Assembly: GCF_020923435.1 (NCBI RefSeq)
Contig: NZ_CP087263.1
Location: 1-64,000, forward strand
Direction of reading: 5' to 3'
Origin: Brevibacillus humidisoli
GTDB lineage: Bacteria; Bacillota; Bacilli; Brevibacillales; Brevibacillaceae
DNA length: 64,000 nt
Position numbers and translations under genes: made by a program. The notes under the pieces are model-generated. The model saw only the letters and a program-made list of their open reading frames with translations. It had not been told where the DNA came from and searched no databases. Shown here one piece after another: positions 8,186-16,355 of this stretch. Position 1 is the stretch's first letter. The number at the start of each line of letters is the position of its first letter.

Positions 8186-9883
8186 CTATTCCACGGCAAG
8201 ATGCCACCGTTTCAGCTTCTTTACCAGTGTTGAGTGATCCATTCCCAGATGCTGTGCGGCTTTTCGCAGCGAGCCATGCTTTTGGATCGCTTCCCGCACA
8301 ATCCGCTGCTCGAACTTTTCCACTCGTTCCTTCAGCGTCAGGGCCGTCCCGGGGGCGGTCGTCTGCTCGTAGATGTGCAGCGGCAGGTCGTGAGGTTCAA
8401 TCGTCTGTGAGGGGACAGAGACGATCATCCCTTCGATCAGGTTTTTCAGCTCCCTCACATTGCCGGGCCAGTGGTAGCTGCTCAGGATCGCCTTCGTCTC
8501 TGCCGCCAACTGCTTGTCGACGTGATATTGTTTGCAAAAGTAAGAGAAAAAGTGGTCGAGCAGCGCCCCTACGTCCTCTGCCCGCTCGGCCAAGGGAGGA
8601 ATGTGGATTTCTACCACCTGCAGACGGTAGTACAAGTCTTCGCGAAACGTTCCACGCCGAATCAGTGCTTTCAAGTTCTGGTTAGTAGCCGAGATAATCC
8701 GAATGTCCAGCTTGCGAACCGTGCTGCTGCCGATTCGCTGGATCTGTTTTTCCTGCAGGACCCGCAGTAGTTTTACCTGGAGGGGCAGGGGAAGCTCACC
8801 GATTTCATCCAGCATCACCGTTCCTTGATCGGCCAGTTCTAGAAGGCCGATTTTCCCTTCTTGGCGAGCCCCGGTAAACGCTCCTTTCTCGTATCCGAAC
8901 AACTCCGATTCCAGCAGCGTCTCTGGAATCGCTCCGCAGTTCACTTTGATAAACGGACGATCTTTTCGTTGGCTCAGGTCATGGATCAGGTTGGCGACCA
9001 CCTCTTTGCCCACACCGGAAGGACCGGTCAACAGAATGCTGGTGGGATAGGGTGCAACCTGCTGAACTTTGTTGAAAATCTGCTTCATCGGATTGCTGCG
9101 AAAGATGATCTTGTCATCCGAACTGCTGAACGAATAGGTATAGCGGTTCTGATTGATTTGCGAAAAGCTTTTCGCCTTCTCCATTTCCCGCTTCAGCTCA
9201 TTGAGATGGGTGATGTCTCTGACGCTGGTCACCACCATCTCAATCTCCCCGGAATCATTGAAAAAGGGATTGCCTGTGACGATGACATCTTTTTTTCCGC
9301 CGATCTTCTGCAAGATAGAGATGCATTTCTTTTTTTCCAGGACAAGCAGTGAGACCGACTGATCGAAATAACCCTGGCTGGTTAACTCGGCCATGTGCCG
9401 ACCGACCAACTCATCCCTGCGAAAGCCGGTAATCTCCTCGTACGCGGTGTTGACTAGCAGCGTAATGCCGTTCTTGTCCACTACGTAGATACCGTCCGTT
9501 GCACATTCGATGATCGTCTCCATTTGTTTAAACAAGGAGCGGTAGTGCTCCATCTCGGAGATGTCCTGTATCACGCCGATCGCACCGATCAGCCGGTCAT
9601 CTTCGTAGATCGGGGTGCGGTTGACCATACACTGGCGGCCGGCGATCTCCATCTTCACGCCGATCGAACGCTCCCCGCTTTGCAGCACTTTTGGCATCTG
9701 CGTGGTAGGGATCAGAGCCCGGATATCATGCCCCTCCCAGTTCTCGTCTTGAATGTTCAGCAGTTCTTTGGCCGAATCGTTGATTAAAAGAATCTTGCTC
9801 TCTGCATCGACGACGATCACGCCATTATGCATGGAAGAAAAGATACGTTCCCAAATCCGCTGTGTGACGATTGGCTGGTTCAT
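8186..9883 (-). CDS. Sigma-54-dependent enhancer-binding regulator, PAS-PAS-AAA+-TyrR-type HTH
   Basis: The 565-residue product is a bacterial enhancer-binding protein that opens sigma-54 promoters using ATP. Two PAS sensor domains lie at about residues 10-115 and 125-230. The AAA+ core has Walker A GPSGVGKE, the sigma-54 contact loop GAFTGA, and Walker B VMLDEIGEL. The C-terminal helix-turn-helix reads RKAAQHLGMDHSTLVKKLKRW, the TyrR/PhhR style. The ATG at 9883 sits eight bases after AAGGGAGG; a GTG-type start further upstream (9904) would overlap that site. It is divergent from the aldehyde dehydrogenase operon and almost certainly activates it through the paired sites between them. The PAS ligand is unknown. 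Confidence 0.93.
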   Translation of the reverse strand: MNQPIVTQRIWERIFSSMHNGVIVVDAESKILLINDSAKELLNIQDENWEGHDIRALIPTTQMPKVLQSGERSIGVKMEIAGRQCMVNRTPIYEDDRLIGAIGVIQDISEMEHYRSLFKQMETIIECATDGIYVVDKNGITLLVNTAYEEITGFRRDELVGRHMAELTSQGYFDQSVSLLVLEKKKCISILQKIGGKKDVIVTGNPFFNDSGEIEMVVTSVRDITHLNELKREMEKAKSFSQINQNRYTYSFSSSDDKIIFRSNPMKQIFNKVQQVAPYPTSILLTGPSGVGKEVVANLIHDLSQRKDRPFIKVNCGAIPETLLESELFGYEKGAFTGARQEGKIGLLELADQGTVMLDEIGELPLPLQVKLLRVLQEKQIQRIGSSTVRKLDIRIISATNQNLKALIRRGTFREDLYYRLQVVEIHIPPLAERAEDVGALLDHFFSYFCKQYHVDKQLAAETKAILSSYHWPGNVRELKNLIEGMIVSVPSQTIEPHDLPLHIYEQTTAPGTALTLKERVEKFEQRIVREAIQKHGSLRKAAQHLGMDHSTLVKKLKRWHLAVE

Positions 9884-9909
9884 TGCTGAAACCTCCCTTG
9901 CCATCGAAT

Positions 9910-10004
9910 GGTGAAGAATATCACCGTTCGGTGAATATAATCACCACTGGTTTTCTTCGCCTCTGGTTAGTGAAAACCCTGCATAGGCGGTGATTTTTAT
10001 CACC
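9910..10004. promoter_or_regulatory. Three GGTGA-N6-TCACC sites (enhancer of the divergent sigma-54 regulator)
   Basis: Exact copies of GGTGA-six bases-TCACC lie at 9910-9925, 9930-9945 and 9989-10004. The half-site spacing equals that of TyrR boxes (TGTAAA-N6-TTTACA), which fits the TyrR-type HTH of the adjacent regulator. The first two are centred 20 bp apart (two helical turns). The third is about 59 bp from the second and about 44 bp before the -24 element. The first lies 27 bp upstream of the regulator's ATG, so self-control is also possible. Confidence 0.8.
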
Positions 10005-10047
10005 ACTGTGTTTTTCAGAAGGCGTTCAAAACCGCGTTACATCCTGT

Positions 10048-10063
10048 TGGCATGGGGATTGCT
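10048..10063 (+). promoter_or_regulatory. Sigma-54 (-24/-12) promoter of the lactone/aldehyde operon
   Basis: TTGGCATGGGGATTGCTT contains the invariant GG (10049-10050) and GC (10061-10062) ten bases apart, close to the consensus TTGGCAC-N5-TTGCA. Transcription should begin near 10074, 39 bp before the aldehyde dehydrogenase ATG. Confidence 0.85.
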
Positions 10064-10112
10064 TATATGACTCGAACGAGGGAAGCGCTTACAGCAGGAG
10101 AGGAGGAAAGAG

Positions 10113-11546
10113 ATGAATGAAATGACAAAAGGGCTTTTTCTCAATGGGAAGTGGGTCGCCAGAGACAGGACATATCCACTGCACGCTCCGTACGATGGAA
10201 AACAGTTGGCCACGATCAGCATGGCCGATACCGACGATGTAAAACGGGCCATCGAAGGAGCTTATCAAGCGTACCAGACCATGCGCCAGATGCCGGCGCA
10301 CCAGCGTGCGGAGATCTTGTACCGCCTGGCCGACCTGTTGCAGGAGAGGAAGGAACAACTGGCCCGCATCGTCGCCGAGGAGGCTGGCAAACCGATCCGT
10401 ACCGCGCGAGCAGAGGTGGCCAGAACGATTGTTACCTACCGCTTTGCGGCAGAGGAAGCGAAACGGATCTACGGCGAAACAATCCCAATGGATGCAGCCC
10501 CGGGCGGCGAGCATCGGCTGGGGATGACCTGGCGGGAACCGTTGGGTGTTGTCGTGGCCATTACACCGTTTAACTTCCCGCTCAATCTGGTGGCTCATAA
10601 ACTGGGGCCCGCCTTTGCGGCAGGAAATACGGTCGTCTTGAAACCAGCCGAACAAACCCCGCTCAGTGCTTTGCAGATTGCGGAGCTTTTTCAGCAAGCT
10701 GGTCTCCCGGACGGAGCGCTGCAGGTACTGACTGGCAGCGGTCGTGAACTGAGCGATGCTCTGATAACCGACCAGCGGGTGAAAAAAGTGACCTTTACCG
10801 GCAGTGCTGCCGTCGGCAAGCTGATCAAAGCAAAGGCGGGGCTGCGAAAAGTGACGCTGGAGTTGGGCTCCAACTCGGCGTTGATCGTGGAGCCGGATGT
10901 TTCCTTGGATCAGATCATCCCGCGCTGCGTGGAGGGGGCATTTACGTATGCTGGTCAGGTATGTATCTCTTTGCAGCGGATTTACGTGCATGAATCGATC
11001 TACGAGCCGTTTAGCAGCGCTTTTATCGAACAGACCCGACGGCTGCAGGTAGGCGACCCGCTGTTAGAGACAACCGACATCAGCGCCGTGATCCATGAGC
11101 GGGAGGCGGAGCGCATCCAGTCGTGGATCGATCAGGCTGTGCAGGCGGGAGCGAGTCTTGGCTGTGGTGGAACGAGTGAAGGCTCACGGGTCACCCCAAC
11201 CGTTCTGCTGGATGTCACGCCAGATATGGCCGTCTCCTGCGAAGAGGCGTTCGCTCCCATCGTCTCTATCGTGCCCTACAAGGACTTGCCGGAAGCCATC
11301 AATCTGGTCAATGATTCCGTATACGGGCTAAACGTTGGCATCTACTCACGGGACATCGACCGTGCACTATATGCAGCGCGCCAGTTGGAGGCTGGTGGCG
11401 TGATTGTCAACGATATCCCTACGTTCCGCGTCGATCACATGCCATATGGCGGTGTAAAAGAAAGCGGTTACGGGCGTGAAGGGGTCAAGTATGCCATGCA
11501 AGAAATGACGGAAGTGAAGTTTGTATCGATCAAAACGAGCCTGTAA
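10113..11546 (+). CDS. NAD(P)-dependent aldehyde dehydrogenase
   Basis: The 477-residue cytoplasmic enzyme oxidises an aldehyde to its acid. Visible motifs are TPFNFPLNL (active-site Asn), VVLKPAEQTP, VTFTGSAAVG (cofactor fold), LELGSN with the general-base Glu, and GQVCISLQR with the nucleophile Cys. The LELGSN variant is common in lactaldehyde and semialdehyde dehydrogenases. It is the first gene of a sigma-54 operon, behind GGAGAGGAGGAAAG. With a lactonase and an alcohol dehydrogenase following, succinate semialdehyde is a plausible substrate (inference from the Agrobacterium AttK/BlcA analogy). Exact specificity cannot be read from sequence. Confidence 0.93.
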   Translation: MNEMTKGLFLNGKWVARDRTYPLHAPYDGKQLATISMADTDDVKRAIEGAYQAYQTMRQMPAHQRAEILYRLADLLQERKEQLARIVAEEAGKPIRTARAEVARTIVTYRFAAEEAKRIYGETIPMDAAPGGEHRLGMTWREPLGVVVAITPFNFPLNLVAHKLGPAFAAGNTVVLKPAEQTPLSALQIAELFQQAGLPDGALQVLTGSGRELSDALITDQRVKKVTFTGSAAVGKLIKAKAGLRKVTLELGSNSALIVEPDVSLDQIIPRCVEGAFTYAGQVCISLQRIYVHESIYEPFSSAFIEQTRRLQVGDPLLETTDISAVIHEREAERIQSWIDQAVQAGASLGCGGTSEGSRVTPTVLLDVTPDMAVSCEEAFAPIVSIVPYKDLPEAINLVNDSVYGLNVGIYSRDIDRALYAARQLEAGGVIVNDIPTFRVDHMPYGGVKESGYGREGVKYAMQEMTEVKFVSIKTSL

Positions 11547-11591
11547 AGCAGAAGCGTGTAAAAGAACGAGCATCGAAGAGGAGGAATAGGA

Positions 11592-12440
11592 ATGTCTAAT
11601 GTTGTGAAAGCCAAACCGAAGCTGTACGTACTGGATAATGGTCGGATGCGAATGGATAAGAATTGGATGATCGCCATGCACAATCCGGCCACGATCCACA
11701 ATCCCCATGTACCGACTCAGTTCGTCGAATTTCCGATTTATACCGTGTTGATCGATCACCCGGAAGGGAAAATCTTGTTTGACACAGCCTGCAATCCCGA
11801 TTCGATGGGCGCACAAGGTCGCTGGGCGGAATCGACACAGCAGATGTTTCCCTGGACCGCCAGCGAAGAGTGTTATCTGCACAATCGATTGGAGCAACTG
11901 AAAGTGAGACCGGAGGAGATCAAGTACGTGGTCGCCTCCCACTTGCACCTCGACCATGCAGGATGTCTGGAGATGTTCACCAATGCCACGATTATTGTGC
12001 ATGAGGATGAGTTGAACGGAACGCTGCAAAGTTATGCCCGCAACCAAAAAGAGGGAGCTTACATCTGGGCGGATATTGATGCCTGGATCAAAAACAACTT
12101 GCAGTGGCGTACGGTAAAGCGGGGAGAAGACAACTTGAAGCTGGCGGAGGGAGTACATGTGCTCAACTTTGGCAGCGGGCACGCCTGGGGGATGATCGGG
12201 CTGCATCTGCAAATGCCGGAGACAGGCGGCATCATCCTGGCGTCCGATGCTGTCTACACGGCGGAAAGTTACGGACCGCCGATCAAACCGCCAGGCATTA
12301 TCTACGATTCGCTTGGCTATGCCAACACAGTGGAAAAGATTCGCCGGATAGCCACAGAGACCAACTCCCAGGTCTGGTTCGGCCATGATGCGGAACAGTT
12401 TAAGAAATTCCGCAAGTCGACCGAAGGCTGCTACGAGTAA
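11592..12440 (+). CDS. Metallo-beta-lactamase-fold lactonase, AttM/AiiA-like
   Basis: The 282-residue hydrolase carries the dinuclear zinc signature SHLHLDHAG (HxHxDH) at about residues 117-125. Further metal ligands lie in GSGHAWGMIGLH and ASDAVYT, and a final GHDAEQF provides the last His. Length and motif spacing match the AHL-lactonase / gamma-butyrolactonase group (AiiA, AttM/BlcC). It should open a lactone ring. It lies 45 bp after the aldehyde dehydrogenase and 15 bp before an iron alcohol dehydrogenase, so its product could be a hydroxy acid for oxidation by the neighbours. Quorum-signal cleavage is an alternative role. It starts with ATG behind GAGGAGGAATAGG. Confidence 0.88.
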   Translation: MSNVVKAKPKLYVLDNGRMRMDKNWMIAMHNPATIHNPHVPTQFVEFPIYTVLIDHPEGKILFDTACNPDSMGAQGRWAESTQQMFPWTASEECYLHNRLEQLKVRPEEIKYVVASHLHLDHAGCLEMFTNATIIVHEDELNGTLQSYARNQKEGAYIWADIDAWIKNNLQWRTVKRGEDNLKLAEGVHVLNFGSGHAWGMIGLHLQMPETGGIILASDAVYTAESYGPPIKPPGIIYDSLGYANTVEKIRRIATETNSQVWFGHDAEQFKKFRKSTEGCYE

Positions 12441-12455
12441 GCAAGGGGGATTCAG

Positions 12456-13636
12456 ATGGAAATGGCCAAACTGGTGTTTACGCCACTTAGTTATACCGGG
12501 TGGGGGCACTTCAGCAATTGCTCTCAGAAGTAAATCGATTTTCTCCCCAGCGCATCCTGGTGGTGACAGACCCGACCCTGCAGCAGATCGGGTTGGTGGA
12601 ACAGGTCGTCGCCCCGCTTCGGAAAGCGCAGTATGATGTAGACGTGTATACAGATGTGCTGCCGGAACCACCGCTGGAGACGGGAGAGCGACTGGTCAGC
12701 TACACCAGAGACGGCAAGTTTGACCTGGTGATTGGTCTTGGCGGGGGCAGCGCACTGGATTTGGCCAAGCTGGCTGCCGTACTGGCCGTACATGAGGGAG
12801 CGGTCGAAGAGTACCTCAACCTGACGGGGTCGCGCCAGATCGAGCAGAAAGGCTTGCCCAAAATCTTGATTCCCACAACCTCCGGCACGGGCTCGGAAGT
12901 GACCAATATCGCCGTCCTATCCCTGCAGACGACCAAAGACGTGGTGACCCACGATTATCTGCTTGCCGACGCCGCGATTGTAGACCCGCAAGTAACGGTG
13001 TCCGTTCCTCCCCGGGTCACGGCTGCCACCGGTATCGACGCACTGACCCATGCGGTAGAGGCTTATGTATCGGTCCAGGCCAGCCCGGCGACTGACGGCT
13101 TGGCCCTGCAGGCGATGCGGCTGATCTCCCGCTCGATTCGTCGGGCGGTAGAGAACGGAGCGGACCGGGAAGCGCGCTCGGATATGAGCTACGGAAGCTA
13201 TCTGGCCGGCCTGGCTTTCTTTAATGCCGGGGTAGCGGGGGTGCATGCGCTCGCTTATCCGTTGGGCGGCCAGTTTCACCTCGCACACGGCGAGTCTAAC
13301 GCCGTCCTGCTTCCCTATGTGATGGGCTATATCCGTCACAGCTGCCCCAAACGAATGGCTGATATGCTGAATGCGCTGGGCGGAAACTCAAGCTATCTGT
13401 CGGAGACAGAAGCTTCTTACAAGTGCGTCGAAGCATTGGAACGGCTGGTCGGGGATGTCGGCATACCCCGTACGCTAGGTGGCTTCAACATCCCGGAAAC
13501 GGCCCTGGAGAGCCTTACCCAAGACGGGTTGAAACAAAAACGGCTGCTGGCGCGGAGTCCGTACCCGCTGCAGGAACATGATATCCGTGCCATCTACCAG
13601 TCGGCATTTGAAGGGATCGTTAGAGAGCCTGACTAG
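12456..13636 (+). pseudogene. Iron-containing alcohol dehydrogenase with an apparent one-base frameshift
   Basis: The ATG at 12456, seven bases after AAGGGGG, starts a good family N-terminus (MEMAKLVFTPLSYTGW) that hits a stop at 12533. The rest of the protein (378 codons) is open in another frame from a GTG at 12500 that has no ribosome site. Adding one G to the five-G run at 12502-12506 would join them as YTGWGALQQLL. The body is complete: GGGSALDLAK, PTTSGTGSEVTN, and the iron ligands in GIDALTHAVE, VAGVHALAYPLGGQFHLAHG. It would interconvert an alcohol (possibly 4-hydroxybutyrate) and an aldehyde. The shift may be a sequencing error, slippage control, or a true lesion. Confidence 0.8.
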
Positions 13637-13718
13637 ACTTTGGGTCCAATGATGGTTTTCTAAACTTCGTTATTCAGGTTTGGTTGACCGGCGATTAACG
13701 ACTTTTGAGGAAAGCATA

Positions 13719-13764
13719 CAGGCGGCAATCCTTCACCGTTTTGTCCGGGAAGGATTGCCGCCTG
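13719..13764. terminator. Perfect 16-bp inverted repeat, possible bidirectional terminator
   Basis: CAGGCGGCAATCCTTC (13719-13734) is exactly repeated in reverse complement at 13749-13764 with a 14-base loop. It lies between two converging genes. No T-run follows on either strand, so termination is likely but not certain. Confidence 0.45.
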
Positions 13765-13820
13765 ATCAGAATAACGACTTCTATCTTTACTATGGAAAAT
13801 GCATTCATCAGGAAAGGTAT

Positions 13821-15029
13821 TCATTTTCCCTCCACTGTTACATATCCACTCCTGCCAGCTAGGGTCCCGACGGCTATCAACAGAACAGACACCACCATCA
13901 ACAGCAGCAACGGGATGGTATAGCTCTCCGTCACATCGTGAAGCCAGCCAAACAAGGTCGGCCCTGCAGCGGCTAGCAAGTATCCGAACGACTGAGCCAT
14001 ACCGGACAGTTCGGCTGACTGTTGTGGGTCGCGAGAGCGGAGCACGAAAAACATCATGGCCAGACTAAACGATGCGCCAGCCCCGATTCCCAACAGGATC
14101 ACCCATATCGCCACCAGTGTGTTGAATCCGCTCAAGAGACCGCCAAGTCCGATCAGGATAAAAAATCCAGCGGTGACGGCCAGACCCCGCTGGCTGGAAC
14201 GACGACCTGCCGCAACGGGTACGAGAAAGGTAACCGGCAGTACCACAAACTGCATCAGCGACAGCATCCAGCCCGCGTTGGCGCCGGTCATCCCCTGCTG
14301 TTGCAAGATCTCAGGCAGCCAGGCGATGGTGACGTAAAACACCATCGATTGCAATCCCATAAAAAGCGTCACCTGCCAAGCCAAACGTGAGCGCCACAGT
14401 TGAACGGGTGAGCTGACGGGAGTCTGGATCGCACGCTTTCGGAAGCGCAGCTGCGGCAGCCAAACGAGAATGGCGGCTGTGGAAAGGATCGCCCAGCAGC
14501 CCAGTGCTCCACTCCACCCCATCCCAAGCCCCTGGGCGATCGGGATGCTGACACCAGAGGCAATCGCCCCCCACAGGTTCATACTGACTGTATAGACGCC
14601 GGTCATGACGCCGACGCGTTCTGGAAAGTCCCTTTTGACCAGACTGGGAACCAATACATTGCCGAGGGCAATCGCCAGACCCAATAGGGCAGTACCCAGA
14701 AACAAGGTGACAACCCCTTGGGATGAACGCAGGATAATCCCCGCGGTCAGCAGGATCATCCCTGTCCAGATCGTCGTCTCCAACCCGAACCTGCGAGCGA
14801 TCCGCGGAGCAAAGGGGGAGAGCAAAGCGAAAGCGAGCAGTGGCAAAGTAGTCACCACACCGGCCGCTGCATGGGAGATTCCCAGATCATGACTGATGTC
14901 TCCAATGATGGGGCCAACGACCGTGATGGGTGCGCGGAGATTGGCCGCTACAATCACGATCCCGAAGATAAGCATCAGGGACGCAGCTTTAGCTTGGGCG
15001 CGTTGATTCCCTGCTTGTTTGGTCAACAT
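13821..15029 (-). CDS. MFS transporter, CynX/NimT (cyanate permease-like) family
   Basis: This is a 402-residue membrane protein with about 12 hydrophobic helices. The opening (ANLRAPITVVGPIIGDISHD) and the loop 2-3 motif APRIARRFGLE are typical of the CynX/NimT group (relatives of YeaN and YycB). It likely moves a small anion or antimicrobial such as 2-nitroimidazole; the substrate is unknown. The start is an ATG at 15029. The preceding minus-strand aminopeptidase gene has its own terminator, so this gene is probably transcribed separately. Confidence 0.86.
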   Translation of the reverse strand: MLTKQAGNQRAQAKAASLMLIFGIVIVAANLRAPITVVGPIIGDISHDLGISHAAAGVVTTLPLLAFALLSPFAPRIARRFGLETTIWTGMILLTAGIILRSSQGVVTLFLGTALLGLAIALGNVLVPSLVKRDFPERVGVMTGVYTVSMNLWGAIASGVSIPIAQGLGMGWSGALGCWAILSTAAILVWLPQLRFRKRAIQTPVSSPVQLWRSRLAWQVTLFMGLQSMVFYVTIAWLPEILQQQGMTGANAGWMLSLMQFVVLPVTFLVPVAAGRRSSQRGLAVTAGFFILIGLGGLLSGFNTLVAIWVILLGIGAGASFSLAMMFFVLRSRDPQQSAELSGMAQSFGYLLAAAGPTLFGWLHDVTESYTIPLLLLMVVSVLLIAVGTLAGRSGYVTVEGK

Positions 15030-15135
15030 GTCTATCTGCCTCGTTCCCTTTCAAGTTAATAGAAAAATAGCTGTATTGGCTTAGTTTTGCAAACAGTGCT
15101 TTCTGTAGTGGTAACGTTACTTTTCCAAGAATGGG

Positions 15136-15182
15136 AAAAGACCGGTCGCAGTCGTCGCAAAGCGATGCTGAGCGGTCTTTTT
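15136..15182. terminator. Bidirectional hairpin terminator after the M29 aminopeptidase gene
   Basis: AAAAGACCG (15136-15144) pairs with CGGTCTTTTT (15173-15182), with a second inner stem CGCAG/CTGAG. A-run and T-run flank the stem, so it can work on both strands. On the minus strand it follows the stop at 15212. Confidence 0.75.
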
Positions 15183-15211
15183 CCGTACGCCTCTAGGCTA
15201 GAACAGCTAGT

Positions 15212-16324
15212 CTATACGAGATTTTCCGGATTCAACCCTTCCAATTCCGGCAAAACAAAGCGACCATCCTTGCGGATCAGCACGTCGTCGAACCAGATCT
15301 CTCCGCCTCCGTACTCGGGTCGTTGGATTTGCACCATATCCCAGTGGATGGCCGATCGGTTGCCGTTGTCGGCGATGTCATAAGCGTTGCCAGGCGTGAA
15401 GTGGAAGCTGCCGGCAATCTTTTCATCGAATAAGATGTCCTGCATCGGATGCAATATATGCGGATTAAAGCCAATCGCGAACTCGCCGATGTACCGTGCT
15501 CCTTCGTCCGTGTCGAGAATTTCGTTGAGTGCTTTGCTGTTGCTCGCGGTCGCCTCGACGATTCGTCCTTTGGAGAAAGTTAGTTTGACGTCGGTAAACG
15601 TCGTTCCTTCGTGGTTGGTCGGGGTATTAAAGGCGATCGTACCCTCGACAGAATCTCGCACAGGAGCGGTGTACACTTCGCCGTCCGGGATGTTGCGGTC
15701 TCCGGCGCACTTGATCGCCGGGATCCCTTTGATAGAGAAGCTGAGGTCCGTTCCCGGTGCGGTAATCCGTACCCGGTCGGTTCGCTCCATTAGTTCCTTG
15801 AGCGGGTCCATCGCTCTCGACATCTTGGCGTAGTCCAGGTTGCAGACAGAGAAGTAGAAATCCTCAAAAGATTCCAGGCTCATGTTGGCTGCTTGTGCCA
15901 TCGATTTGTTTGGATAGCGGAGCACGACCCAACGTTTGTGTGGGACACGCTCGCCCAGATGTACCGGCTTGTAGTAAACCCGCGAGTACAAGCTCATTTT
16001 TTCTTCCGGAATGTCTGCGTACTCGTTGATGTTTTCATAGGCTCGTACGGCGACGTAGGCGTCGACATCTTTCATCCGAGCCAATTCGTGTTTGGCAAAC
16101 AGCTCCATCTGTTCTTGATTGCTGCCGAGAATCATCTCCCGCATCACTTCCTGGTCTTTCAGCGTGACCAAGGGGATCGCGCCCACAGCGTACGCTTCGC
16201 GGATCAGCGCTTTGACGATTGGCGCCTGCAGGTCGATGTTTTCGATTAGCACCTTTTCTCCCTGCTGCAGGTTGAGGGAGTAGCGAATCAAGCGACTCGC
16301 CAATTCTTTGACTCGTGGATCCAT
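15212..16324 (-). CDS. M29-family (thermophilic) metallo-aminopeptidase
   Basis: The 370-residue cytoplasmic enzyme removes N-terminal residues from peptides. The family's opening (ELASRLIRYSLNLQQGEKVLI) is clear, as are the conserved segments NHEGTTFTDVKLTFSKGRIVEA and TPGNAYDIADNGNRSAIHWDMV near the C-terminus, which supply Glu, His and Asp metal ligands in M29 enzymes such as AmpS. Length is typical for the short form. The ATG at 16324 follows AGGAGACACC-like sequence. It lies 31 bp after the iron alcohol dehydrogenase gene on the same strand, so the two may be cotranscribed. Confidence 0.9.
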   Translation of the reverse strand: MDPRVKELASRLIRYSLNLQQGEKVLIENIDLQAPIVKALIREAYAVGAIPLVTLKDQEVMREMILGSNQEQMELFAKHELARMKDVDAYVAVRAYENINEYADIPEEKMSLYSRVYYKPVHLGERVPHKRWVVLRYPNKSMAQAANMSLESFEDFYFSVCNLDYAKMSRAMDPLKELMERTDRVRITAPGTDLSFSIKGIPAIKCAGDRNIPDGEVYTAPVRDSVEGTIAFNTPTNHEGTTFTDVKLTFSKGRIVEATASNSKALNEILDTDEGARYIGEFAIGFNPHILHPMQDILFDEKIAGSFHFTPGNAYDIADNGNRSAIHWDMVQIQRPEYGGGEIWFDDVLIRKDGRFVLPELEGLNPENLV

Positions 16325-16355
16325 AGGAAGGAGACACCTCCGTTATTGGAGTTGA

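Noticed and set aside
11367-12671. A 434-codon open frame on the minus strand across the aldehyde dehydrogenase, lactonase and alcohol dehydrogenase genes
   Set aside because: It is antisense to genes with clear catalytic motifs, has no family resemblance and its composition (His, Arg, Leu rich) is that of a shadow frame in GC-rich DNA.
13680-13862. Short plus-strand reading frames after the alcohol dehydrogenase gene
   Set aside because: They run through a perfect 16-bp inverted repeat and the end of the converging MFS gene, with no ribosome site.
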